Shown here in pieces: positions 56,569-63,984 of a stretch of 64,000 nt of DNA. Source of the stretch: Flagellimonas beolgyonensis. Lineage in GTDB: Bacteria > Bacteroidota > Bacteroidia > Flavobacteriales > Flavobacteriaceae. Below the pieces are notes generated by a model that had not been told where the DNA came from, ran no database searches, and saw only the letters and a program-made list of their open reading frames with translations. Positions within the stretch are counted from its first letter, which is position 1. Each line of letters begins with the position of its first letter. A program made the translations under genes and the position numbers. The DNA lies in the NCBI RefSeq assembly GCF_003992615.1, contig NZ_RZMY01000006.1, positions 481,679 through 545,678 of the forward strand, read 5' to 3'.

Positions 56569-57216
56569 TTAAGGTGCCAAACGCTCTATTTTCCAATCAA
56601 AGTCCTCTTGCAGGGTATAGCGAATACGGTCGTGAAGTCGGTTGGGCCTTCCCTGCCAAAATTCCAAGGAAATCGGTCGTACCAAAAATCCACCCCAATA
56701 ATCGGGTCGTTCAATGGATTTTCCCTCATAGGTCTTTTCCAATTTTTTAAGCTCTTGTTCCAATAATTCCCTAGAAGGTATCACCTCGCTTTGGTTGGAC
56801 ACGATGGCCCCTAATTGGCTGCCCACCGGTCTGGATTCAAAGTAGCCATCGGAAAGGTTTTCCGCCAATTTTTCGGCCTTTCCTTTTATGATGACCTGCC
56901 GTTCCATGTTGGGCCAAAAAAAAGAAAGACAAACAGAGGGGTTGTTCGCTATGGCCTTACCCTTTTCACTTTGGTAATTGGTATAGAATATAAACCCTTC
57001 AAAAGTGAATTTTTTCATCAAGACCACGCGGTTCTTCGGAAATCCATCCAAACCAATGGTAGCAATGGTCATGGCATTGGGCTCATCTACCCCTTCGGAT
57101 GCCTCTACCTCATAAAACCATTTTTGGAATTGTTCCATCGGATTTTCCTTGATGGAGTCCTCCATCAACTCACTTTTTTCGTACGATTTTCGGTAATTGC
57201 CCAGGTCTTTTTGCAT
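56569..57216 (-). CDS. pdxH: Pyridoxamine 5'-phosphate oxidase
   Basis: A 215-residue FMN enzyme that makes pyridoxal 5'-phosphate from PNP or PMP. Blocks: DLGNYRKSYEKSEL, PNAMTIATIGLDGFPKNRVVLMKKF, FYTNYQSEKGKAIANNP, PVGSQLGAIVSNQSEVI and the C-terminal WQGRPNRLHDRIRY. The ATG at 57216 (MQKDLGNYRKSYE) is chosen; a longer version would start with TTG eight codons upstream. Leftward transcript with sixA and ppk1. Confidence 0.96.
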   Translation of the reverse strand: MQKDLGNYRKSYEKSELMEDSIKENPMEQFQKWFYEVEASEGVDEPNAMTIATIGLDGFPKNRVVLMKKFTFEGFIFYTNYQSEKGKAIANNPSVCLSFFWPNMERQVIIKGKAEKLAENLSDGYFESRPVGSQLGAIVSNQSEVIPSRELLEQELKKLEKTYEGKSIERPDYWGGFLVRPISLEFWQGRPNRLHDRIRYTLQEDFDWKIERLAP

Positions 57217-57292
57217 ACGGTGAAGTTCGTCAAATTTCAAATCTCTTCAAAGTTTGACCGACTTAAAAGTTGGCTAAAATTAGGAAAGGTTG

Positions 57293-58198
57293 TTAGAACT
57301 GGAACGTTTTACCATCATCCGCCAATTCCACATTTTGAAAAACCTCCATGGCCTCCTTCCCAAAAAGTTCAATGGATTTGTAACGCGTGGAATAATGGCC
57401 GAGAATCAATTGCTTGGCATGGGCCAACTTGGCAATCTGGGCCGCCTGTTTCGCCGTGGAGTGTTTTGTTTTTTCACACAGATGGCTTTCCGAATCCAAA
57501 AAGGTGGATTCGTGATAGAGCACATCTACATCTTTAATAAAGGGCACAACGGTTTCCCGATAAACCGTATCACTGCAAAAAGCATAACTTTTAGGCGGAT
57601 CAGGGTCAAAAGTGAGTTTTTTATTGGGGACGGTATTGCCATTTTTGTCCAAACCATCCATCCCTTTTTTAATGTTGTTAAACTGGCTCTTATCAATACC
57701 GAAACTTTTGGCGGCCTCAACATTCAGTGTTCTTGGCGCTTCCTTTTCCTGAAACAAAAAACCGTTGGTATACACTCGATGATCTAAGGGAATGGTCTGT
57801 ACACTGATTTTATCATCCTCAAAAAGAAGATGCTGTCCCTTTTCTTCCAACTCGTGGAAAATCAACGGATAATTGGTCCAAGAATCTCCAAGCTTCAAGA
57901 ACAAGGTAATGGCCTCCTTAATGCCTTTGGGGCCATAAATGTGGAGTTCCTTTTCCCGGCCCAATAACCGAAAAGTGGAGATAAGACCCGGCAATCCGAA
58001 AAAGTGGTCACCGTGCAAATGGGAAATAAAGATGTGGTTGATCCGGGAGAATTTGATCCTGTATTTTCTGAGCTGTACTTGGGTTCCCTCGCCACAATCT
58101 ATCAAGAACATATGGTTCTGGATATCCAGTACCTGTGAAGTTGGGTTGGTAAACGTTCTGGGTGTTGCCGCATAGCAACCTAGTATTGTTAATTTCAC
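57293..58198 (-). CDS. rnz: Ribonuclease Z
   Basis: A 301-residue zinc-dependent metallo-beta-lactamase-fold endonuclease that matures tRNA 3' ends. Signature HLHGDHFFGLPGL at about residues 60-72, with FLIDCGEGTQVQLRKYRI before it, YHESTFL for the later Asp/Glu region and HAKQLILGHYSTRY near the end. Encoded tRNAs in this window lack CCA, consistent with the need for RNase Z. Separated from the STAS-like gene by a 219-base repeat-containing gap. Confidence 0.96.
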   Translation of the reverse strand: MKLTILGCYAATPRTFTNPTSQVLDIQNHMFLIDCGEGTQVQLRKYRIKFSRINHIFISHLHGDHFFGLPGLISTFRLLGREKELHIYGPKGIKEAITLFLKLGDSWTNYPLIFHELEEKGQHLLFEDDKISVQTIPLDHRVYTNGFLFQEKEAPRTLNVEAAKSFGIDKSQFNNIKKGMDGLDKNGNTVPNKKLTFDPDPPKSYAFCSDTVYRETVVPFIKDVDVLYHESTFLDSESHLCEKTKHSTAKQAAQIAKLAHAKQLILGHYSTRYKSIELFGKEAMEVFQNVELADDGKTFQF

Positions 58199-58310
58199 AA
58201 ATGGTAAATTAAAAATGGGAAGTTACTAATTGAAAATGGAAAAGGTGTGATTGGATTGATGGATTATTGGATGGTTCGATGTCAAGGTCTGAATCAAAGA
58301 CTGCAACAGT

Positions 58311-58351
58311 GTCATTTCGACAGAGTGAAGGATGAGCGACGAGAAATCTCT
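58311..58351. repeat. Dispersed flavobacterial intergenic repeat
   Basis: GTCATTTCGACAGAGTGAAGGATGAGCGACGAGAAATCTC-type element between rnz and the STAS-like gene. TCATTTCGAC...CGAGAAATC is a familiar dispersed intergenic sequence in Bacteroidota with imperfect dyad symmetry. No coding content. Confidence 0.55.
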
Positions 58352-58417
58352 ATAGTAGATAAGGGTTTGGATGATGCATTATTGGATATCCGAGGTCTAA
58401 AGTCAGAGGTCCGAAAA

Positions 58418-58750
58418 CTAGATTCCCAGATCGCGTTCCATTTCCTCCATTTCGATTAGATCTTTGGCCTCTTGCAAGGTTGGCACCACACTGATCTCAT
58501 CGGGTACTTCATCATAATTGACCTTATCGGTGACCAATACAAAGGATTGACCTGCCGCCTTGTGGGCATTGGAAATATCCAAAAATTCCAGAATATCGTT
58601 CGCCGTCAGTTTGTTGAAAGAAAATAGGTTGATGACAATATTGTCGTGTTTGATTTTGGGATAGGCATTGTTCAAATTTTCCATGAAAATGGACAACGTG
58701 GTCTTTTCCTGGAAAACAATAGTGGTAGTTCCTTCTTTGTCGAAAATCAT
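58418..58750 (-). CDS. Small STAS-like protein downstream of pyrB
   Basis: A 110-residue soluble protein with the alternating strand-helix pattern of STAS domains: IVINLFSFNKLTANDILEFLDISNAHKAAGQSFVLVTD. The C-terminus is acidic (LIEMEEMERDLGI). Homologues near rnz are sometimes labelled ribonuclease Z, which is clearly wrong for this fold. ATG at 58750 is used because the upstream alternative would overlap pyrB. Four bases separate it from pyrB. Function unknown; possibly a regulatory anti-anti-sigma-like module. Confidence 0.75.
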   Translation of the reverse strand: MIFDKEGTTTIVFQEKTTLSIFMENLNNAYPKIKHDNIVINLFSFNKLTANDILEFLDISNAHKAAGQSFVLVTDKVNYDEVPDEISVVPTLQEAKDLIEMEEMERDLGI

Positions 58751-58754
58751 GTTT

Positions 58755-59678
58755 CTAAAGTTTAGAAGCCAAAAGATACAAAACGGCCATACGGATTGCC
58801 ACTCCATTTTCCACTTGGTGCAGAATTATGGATTGATCGGAATCCGCTACATCACTTGTAATCTCTACTCCACGGTTGATAGGCCCAGGGTGCATGATCA
58901 CAATCTGTTTGTCCAAGCTGTCCAACAGCTTTTTGTTCACCCCAAATTGTTGGGTGTATTCCCTTGTGGAGGGAAAGTAACTGATATCCATACGCTCGTT
59001 CTGTACGCGGAGCATATTGGCCACATCGCACCATTCCAGTGCTTTGCGCAGGTTGGTCTCGACCCCAACTCCCAATGATTCTATATGTTTTGGAATCAGC
59101 GTTTTGGGGCCACATACCTTAACATTGGCGCCTTGTAGCTTAAGGGCAAAAATATTGGATAGCGCTACCCTGGAATGCAGGATATCGCCCACAATCACAA
59201 TGTTCTTACCGCCCACATCGCCCAATTTTTCGCGGATGGAAAAGGAATCGAGCAACGCTTGGGTCGGGTGCTCGTGTGCACCGTCCCCTGCATTTACGAT
59301 GGCTGCCTTAACGTGTTTTGAAAGAAATATGCCCGCCCCGGGATTCGGGTGTCGCATCACCACCATATCCACTTTCATGGACAGGATGTTGTTTACCGTA
59401 TCGATCAGAGTCTCCCCCTTTTTAACCGAAGATTGCCCTGCTGAAAAATTCACCACATCGGCAGACAACCGCTTTTCGGCCAGTTCAAAAGAAAGCCTGG
59501 TTCGGGTACTGTTCTCAAAAAATATATTGGCAATGGTAATGTCCCGAAGCGTGGGTACTTTTTTAATGGAACGGTTGATGACTTCCTTAAAGTGGTCGGC
59601 GGTTTCAAAAATGAGCTGTATATCTTTTTTGTTCAGATACTTGATTCCCAACAAGTGATTTACACTCAATTCGCTCAT
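58755..59678 (-). CDS. pyrB: Aspartate carbamoyltransferase catalytic chain
   Basis: A 307-residue enzyme that makes carbamoyl-aspartate in pyrimidine synthesis. The carbamoyl-phosphate motif is FFENSTRTRLSFE, with MRHPNPGAG, HPTQALLDSFSI and MHPGPINRGVEI following. No pyrI regulatory chain is next to it. It lies 6 bases after pyrR; no PyrR-type attenuator fits into that gap. Confidence 0.96.
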   Translation of the reverse strand: MSELSVNHLLGIKYLNKKDIQLIFETADHFKEVINRSIKKVPTLRDITIANIFFENSTRTRLSFELAEKRLSADVVNFSAGQSSVKKGETLIDTVNNILSMKVDMVVMRHPNPGAGIFLSKHVKAAIVNAGDGAHEHPTQALLDSFSIREKLGDVGGKNIVIVGDILHSRVALSNIFALKLQGANVKVCGPKTLIPKHIESLGVGVETNLRKALEWCDVANMLRVQNERMDISYFPSTREYTQQFGVNKKLLDSLDKQIVIMHPGPINRGVEITSDVADSDQSIILHQVENGVAIRMAVLYLLASKL

Positions 59679-59684
59679 TTTCTT

Positions 59685-60221
59685 CTATTTGCTGATTAAA
59701 TACACAATATCCTCTCCGTCGTTTTCCTCCCACATCACCTTCACCTTCTCATCGTTAATGGCATCCACCTGCCTTCCCCTATAATTGGGCTGGATGGGCA
59801 AATGCCTGCTGAACCTTCTATCGATCAAGGTCAACAATTCGATGCTTTTGGGCCGTCCAAAGGATTGAATGGCCGTTAATGCCGCCCGTATGCTTCGTCC
59901 GGTGTAGAGCACATCATCAATGAACACTACTTTTTTGTCCTCCACCAAAAAATCCATTTTGGTGGTGTTGGCCTTTAAAATTTCACCTCGACCGAAATCG
60001 TCACGAAAAAAGGTGATATCCAAAAAACCCAGTGAAATGTCCTTGATTTTATATTCCTGTTTCAGGATTTTGGCCAATCGTTCTGCCAAATAGGTACCCC
60101 TGGGCTGTATCCCGATCAATGCGGTATCCTTAAAATCCAGATGGTTTTCCAATAGCTGACAGGCCAGCCGGTGCAGTATGATGTTAATTTCTTTGGAAGT
60201 AAGCAGTACTTTTTGGCTCAT
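59685..60221 (-). CDS. pyrR: Bifunctional pyr operon regulator / uracil phosphoribosyltransferase
   Basis: A 178-residue type I phosphoribosyltransferase. The PRPP loop is VVFIDDVLYTGRSIRAAL and the uracil end IDRRFSRHLPIQPNYRGRQVDA matches PyrR. In Firmicutes it binds pyr mRNA; here the operon leader is only about 20 bases, too short for an attenuator, so it may act mainly as an enzyme or elsewhere. The ATG at 60221 is chosen because the longer frame (60251) would start inside the -7 box at 60249-60256. Confidence 0.92.
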   Translation of the reverse strand: MSQKVLLTSKEINIILHRLACQLLENHLDFKDTALIGIQPRGTYLAERLAKILKQEYKIKDISLGFLDITFFRDDFGRGEILKANTTKMDFLVEDKKVVFIDDVLYTGRSIRAALTAIQSFGRPKSIELLTLIDRRFSRHLPIQPNYRGRQVDAINDEKVKVMWEENDGEDIVYLISK

Positions 60222-60248
60222 AGGTTGTGCGACCGACTCAGTTGAATA

Positions 60249-60282
60249 CAAAAGTATTAATTAATAATCAAAGTTAAATCAA
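60249..60282 (-). promoter_or_regulatory. Promoter of pyrR-pyrB
   Basis: Minus strand: TTG (60282-60280), 23 bases, TACTTTTG (60256-60249), an exact -7 match. It gives a leader of about 20 bases before the pyrR ATG at 60221. Confidence 0.6.
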
Positions 60283-60402
60283 TATCCCCTCAGATCAAAT
60301 CCAAAGTTGAAGCTGAACATTTAAAAATTATTTTTTATACTATTTTATTTTATTTTTTGTAAGATTTTATTTACTTTAAAACAAACATTAAAATCATTAA
60401 TT

Positions 60403-60897
60403 ATGAAAAAAGCAGTTTTAGTAGTATGTGCAGTGGCCATTGGATTATTGGCCCTAAGTTTCGAGAATCCCAAAAATGAGTATCCCAGTTATTTATCTGA
60501 TGAATTGATTGCCTTCTTTGAAAGTGAATATGTTACAACCATTGAAAATGAATCACTCAATTCATTATTGGAAAAGAATTTCTCTCCATTATTTGACGAT
60601 GTGGACTATGTTCACGCACAAGAAAATGAAGAGTACGGCCACTATTACATTGTATACGCCAAAAAGAATGGAGAACCTGTCATTGAATTATTAAAAGTAA
60701 ACGAATCTGATATTGCCAATGAAACGTATTCGTACATTGACTTTTCCAATATTGAAGTTAATAGTGCAACAACCTACTGTAGACAAAGTTTCAGTACCTA
60801 TCCCGGAACTTGTCCGGCTGAATGCAAGTTTTATACAAACGGATGTTTAGGAATGTCTTGTGCTGTATATATAAATGGAAATTGTGTGATTCAATAA
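60403..60897 (+). CDS. Secreted Cys-rich protein of unknown function
   Basis: A 164-residue protein with a signal peptide (MKKAVLVVCAVAIGLLALS). The middle is acidic. The last ~40 residues hold six Cys (TYC, GTC, AEC, NGC, MSC, GNC), an even number suited to three disulfides or metal binding. No family recognised. The upstream 150 bases are very AT-rich, and a bidirectional terminator follows. Strong AT bias of the leader and lack of operon partners suggest a lineage-specific gene. Confidence 0.72.
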   Translation: MKKAVLVVCAVAIGLLALSFENPKNEYPSYLSDELIAFFESEYVTTIENESLNSLLEKNFSPLFDDVDYVHAQENEEYGHYYIVYAKKNGEPVIELLKVNESDIANETYSYIDFSNIEVNSATTYCRQSFSTYPGTCPAECKFYTNGCLGMSCAVYINGNCVIQ

Positions 60898-60913
60898 CCA
60901 AGAATAAAAACAA

Positions 60914-60950
60914 AAAAAGCCCCGACTGTTACCAGCGGGGCTTTTGTTTT
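60914..60950. terminator. Bidirectional terminator between the Cys-rich gene and rpsA
   Basis: Hairpin AAAAGCCCCG...CGGGGCTTTT with a 10-base loop and T-rich tails on both strands (TTTTGTTTTT and TTTTTTTGTTTTT), between convergent genes. Confidence 0.85.
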
Positions 60951-60963
60951 TAGGAAATCCTGA

Positions 60964-62796
60964 TTACTTTTTCTTGGAATCAGCTTCCATTTTATCCTTC
61001 AATGCTTGCAATTGTGCATTGGCATCACCAAGGGTCGGTGCAGCTTCGTCTGTTGAAGCAGCTCTTTTCTTGGCAGCTTTTACATTGCGGTCTTCTTGCT
61101 CCCTAAAGATAGCCGTGTGGCTGGCGACCACACGCTTGAAATCTTTGTTGAACTCGATGATCTTAAATTCGGCCTCTTCACCTTTCACCAATTTCTTACC
61201 GTCTTCTTTCTCCATGTGTCTTGAAGGTACAAACCCAACGATGTCCTCGTTGAAGTTAATGGTAGCACCTTTGTCAACTACTTCAGCAATTGCGGCAGTG
61301 TGAACGGTTCCTTCACCAAATTCCTCTTCGTATTTGTCCCAAGGATTCTCAGTGGTCTGTTTGTGGCCCAAGCTTAACTTGCGACCTTCCACATCCAATT
61401 CCAATACTTCCACCTCCAAAGTGTCACCAACGGCAACAAACTCGGATGGATGCTTGATTTTCTTGGTCCAGGATAGATCGGAGATATAGATCAAACCGTC
61501 GATTCCTTCTTCCAACTCTACGAATACACCGAAGTTGGTGAAGTTTCTAACGATTCCTTTGTGGCGTGAACCAACAGGGTATTTGGAAGTGATATCGGTC
61601 CATGGGTCTGGAGTCAATTGCTTAATGCCCAAAGACATTTTGCGCTCTTCCCTGTCCAAGGTCAATACAACTGCTTCCACTTCGTCACCTACGTTTACGA
61701 AATCCTGGGCAGACCTCAAGTGGGTAGACCAAGACATTTCAGAAACGTGGATCAAACCTTCCACACCGTCGGCCACTTCGATAAAGGCACCGTAATCGGC
61801 GATAACCACTACTTTACCTTTTACCTTGTCACCAACTTTGATTTCATCCCCAAGGGCATCCCATGGGTGTTTCTCCAATTGTTTAAGACCCAATTGGATT
61901 CTAGATTTGTTATCATCAAAGTCAAGGATAACCACGTTCAATTTCTGATCCAACTCAACAACCTCGTTGGGGTGGTTGATACGGCTCCAGGAAAGGTCGG
62001 TAATGTGGATCAATCCGTCCACACCGCCAAGGTCGATGAACACTCCGTAAGAAGTGATGTTTTTCACCACACCTTCCAATACCTGTCCTTTTTCCAATTG
62101 ACCGATGATCTCTTTCTTTTGTTCTTCGATATCGGCTTCGATCAAGGCTTTGTGGGAAACCACAACGTTCTTGAACTCGTGGTTGATTTTCACCACTTTG
62201 AACTCCATGGTCTTACCAACATACTGATCGTAATCACGGATAGGTTTCACGTCGATCTGGGAACCTGGCAAGAACGCCTCGATTCCAAACACATCCACGA
62301 TCATTCCACCTTTGGTACGACATTTTACGAATCCAGTTACAATCTCTTCCTTATCGTGGGCAGCATTCACACGATCCCAAGCTTTAATGGTCCTAGCTTT
62401 TCTGTGGGACAATACCAACTGACCGGTCTTGTCTTCACGGATATCGATAAGTACCTCAACTTTGTCACCTACCTTAAGGTCTGGGTTGTAACGAAACTCG
62501 TTCAACGAGATTACACCTTCAGACTTTGCATTGATGTCGATGATTGCCTCACGGTCTGTCATGTGAACAACAGTACCTTCAACAACCTCCTCATCGGCGG
62601 TGTCCACGAAATTTTCCTCTACCAAGTTCTCGAATTCCTTAAGCTTGCTGTCGTCAACACGCTCAATTCCTTCTTCGTACTTTTCCCAATCAAAATTTTC
62701 AAGAAATTCCTGTGGATCTTGCTGGGGTTGTGTTTCTTTTACTTCTGGTGCTGCGGCAGTTTCTGCTACCTCAGCGGTTGTTTTTTCTTCAGCCAT
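60964..62796 (-). CDS. rpsA: 30S ribosomal protein S1
   Basis: A 610-residue S1 with six S1 (OB-fold) domains at about 75-140, 155-222, 238-306, 323-392, 408-478 and 495-560, e.g. GVVKNITSYGVFIDLGGVDGLIHITDLSW and GIVRNFTNFGVFVELEEGIDGLIYISDLSW. An acidic N-terminal extension (EEKTTAEVAETAAAPEVKE, Gln/Pro-rich) precedes them, as usual in Bacteroidota, and a Lys-rich tail ends the protein. It delivers mRNA to the 30S subunit. Bacteroidota lack strong Shine-Dalgarno use, so S1 is expected to matter. The promoter at 62913-62942 gives a leader of about 110 bases, long enough for autoregulation. Confidence 0.97.
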   Translation of the reverse strand: MAEEKTTAEVAETAAAPEVKETQPQQDPQEFLENFDWEKYEEGIERVDDSKLKEFENLVEENFVDTADEEVVEGTVVHMTDREAIIDINAKSEGVISLNEFRYNPDLKVGDKVEVLIDIREDKTGQLVLSHRKARTIKAWDRVNAAHDKEEIVTGFVKCRTKGGMIVDVFGIEAFLPGSQIDVKPIRDYDQYVGKTMEFKVVKINHEFKNVVVSHKALIEADIEEQKKEIIGQLEKGQVLEGVVKNITSYGVFIDLGGVDGLIHITDLSWSRINHPNEVVELDQKLNVVILDFDDNKSRIQLGLKQLEKHPWDALGDEIKVGDKVKGKVVVIADYGAFIEVADGVEGLIHVSEMSWSTHLRSAQDFVNVGDEVEAVVLTLDREERKMSLGIKQLTPDPWTDITSKYPVGSRHKGIVRNFTNFGVFVELEEGIDGLIYISDLSWTKKIKHPSEFVAVGDTLEVEVLELDVEGRKLSLGHKQTTENPWDKYEEEFGEGTVHTAAIAEVVDKGATINFNEDIVGFVPSRHMEKEDGKKLVKGEEAEFKIIEFNKDFKRVVASHTAIFREQEDRNVKAAKKRAASTDEAAPTLGDANAQLQALKDKMEADSKKK

Positions 62797-62912
62797 GTGC
62801 TGATATAAAATTTGTATTCCACGTTTTACAAGAGTTGAACAATTACCGTGAAAGTGGTTTTTACATTTGTTTTCTTTTCCCTTTCCTCTTGCTTCCTTGT
62901 TAAAAAGGTGTG

Positions 62913-62942
62913 CAAAAATACAATTAATTTATTGATTCACAA
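62913..62942 (-). promoter_or_regulatory. Promoter of rpsA
   Basis: Minus strand: TTG (62942-62940), 19 bases, TATTTTTG (62920-62913). Full consensus match with optimal spacing. Transcription should start near 62906. Confidence 0.8.
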
Positions 62943-63051
62943 AGCCTAAATACCAAGGATGGGGCAAAAAAACAATTCCCACAATTTAATAGCAATTTCG
63001 GGGCATATTGGCTATCTTGAAGCCTCTAATTGTTAACTATAAATTATTATC

Positions 63052-63432
63052 ATGAGCGTAAAAGCAAAGTATCAACCCGTACTGGACCTAGGTGAAAAAT
63101 TGGCCGTAAAAAACGGCGATGTAACCGAAGAAAATGGCGTTTTGAAAATAAAGGGGATGACCAAAACCCAATATGAAAAAAACCTGTTGTGGGACAAGAT
63201 CAAGGAAATCGGTGGGGAACATCCGTCCGATATTAAAGCCAACATTACTGTGGAGGACGACTCCGTGTATGCCCGACATACCGTAAAAAGTGGGGAATCG
63301 TTGAGCAAGATCGCGAAGCATTATTACGGCGATCCGATGAAATACAAGCAGATTTTTGAAGCGAACACGAATATTTTGAAGAACCCGGATCTAATCCATC
63401 CCGATCAAGTATTGGTGATTCCGAATTTGTAG
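63052..63432 (+). CDS. LysM-domain protein (YgaU/Kbp-like)
   Basis: A 126-residue protein without a signal peptide. The N-terminal half resembles a short BON-like domain (VKNGDVTEENGVLKIKGMTKTQYEKNLLWDKIKEIGG); the C-terminal LysM is VKSGESLSKIAKHYYGDPMKYKQIFEANTNILKNPDLIHPDQVLVIP. The BON-LysM pairing without signal is that of E. coli Kbp/YgaU, a potassium-binding cytoplasmic protein; the binding role here is inferred. Single gene, opposite to rpsA. Confidence 0.88.
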   Translation: MSVKAKYQPVLDLGEKLAVKNGDVTEENGVLKIKGMTKTQYEKNLLWDKIKEIGGEHPSDIKANITVEDDSVYARHTVKSGESLSKIAKHYYGDPMKYKQIFEANTNILKNPDLIHPDQVLVIPNL

Positions 63433-63446
63433 TAAATTTTTTCAGT

Positions 63447-63489
63447 TCGAGCGCAGTCGAGAACTTATTTACATCTCGACTGCGCTCGA
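63447..63489. repeat. Perfect 16-base-pair inverted repeat (REP-like)
   Basis: TCGAGCGCAGTCGAGA (63447-63462) and TCTCGACTGCGCTCGA (63474-63489) with an 11-base loop. The CGAGCGCAGTCGAG core belongs to a dispersed palindrome family well known in Flavobacteriaceae intergenic regions. It lies between the LysM gene and its terminator. Confidence 0.75.
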
Positions 63490-63508
63490 TGTGACACTTC
63501 AAACAACA

Positions 63509-63536
63509 TAAGGCGCCCGAGGGCGTCTTTTTTTTT
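63509..63536 (+). terminator. Terminator downstream of the LysM gene
   Basis: Hairpin GGCGCCCGAGGGCGTC followed by nine T residues; GCGCC pairs with GGCGT (one G-U) around a CGAG loop. Confidence 0.8.
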
Positions 63537-63610
63537 GATGGTTTCCTCATCCGTTTCAAGTGACAAGGGAATCCAAATAGTCAAAATCTAAAAAAATTCC
63601 ATCAGAATAT

Positions 63611-63641
63611 TTGCGAAACCAAATAGTTGCATTTATATTTG
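63611..63641 (+). promoter_or_regulatory. Promoter of the ArsR-type regulator
   Basis: TTG (63611-63613), 20 bases, TATATTTG (63634-63641), an exact consensus match. It is embedded in the dyad described separately, 28 bases before the ATG at 63669. Confidence 0.75.
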
Positions 63642-63656
63642 CAACCAAACGGTTTC
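63615..63656. promoter_or_regulatory. Symmetrical operator over the ArsR promoter
   Basis: Nested dyad GAAACC-N5-GTTGCA-N8-TGCAAC-N5-GGTTTC centred at 63635.5 and covering the spacer and -7 box. It can also be read as two copies of AACCAAA(T/C)(A/G)GTT, 26 bases apart (63617 and 63643). Its place implies self-repression by the encoded regulator. Confidence 0.65.
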
Positions 63657-63668
63657 ATAAAAAATAAC

Positions 63669-63983
63669 ATGAGAAGGGATATTTTTCAAGCTATTGCCGA
63701 CCCCACCCGAAGGGCCATCATTGCCTTGATTGCCGTTCAGTCCATGACGCCCAATGCCATTGCGGAAAATTTCAATACCTCTCGTCAATCGATTTCAAAA
63801 CATCTGCGCATCCTCTCCGAATGTGAACTGATCAATCAAGAACAACAGGGACGAGAAATTTACTATTCACTCAAAATCGAGAAGATGAAGGAAATTGATG
63901 ACTGGTTGGAACAATACAGAAACATTTGGGAAACTCGATTCAATCAACTAGAAAATATACTATCAAGATTAAAAAAGGAATAA
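63669..63983 (+). CDS. ArsR-family winged-helix repressor
   Basis: A 104-residue HTH protein. The start [21 protein letters not shown] and the recognition helix [14 protein letters not shown] are typical of the ArsR subgroup that is paired with SRPBCC (AHSA1-like) genes. No CxC metal motif (ELCVCDL-type) is seen, so metal sensing is unlikely. The ATG at 63669 is used; a longer version would run into the operator/promoter. It is followed after 1 base by an ATG frame that leaves the window. Confidence 0.92.
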   Translation: MRRDIFQAIADPTRRAIIALIAVQSMTPNAIAENFNTSRQSISKHLRILSECELINQEQQGREIYYSLKIEKMKEIDDWLEQYRNIWETRFNQLENILSRLKKE

Positions 63984-63984
63984 G

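Noticed and set aside
61618..62808. Plus-strand 396-codon frame opposite rpsA
   Set aside because: rpsA with six S1 domains clearly occupies the minus strand; the antisense frame is His/Val/Phe-rich noise caused by biased codon use.
63631..63661. Longer start of the ArsR-type gene upstream of 63669
   Set aside because: The extension would run through the -7 box and operator; the ATG at 63669 gives the standard family N-terminus.
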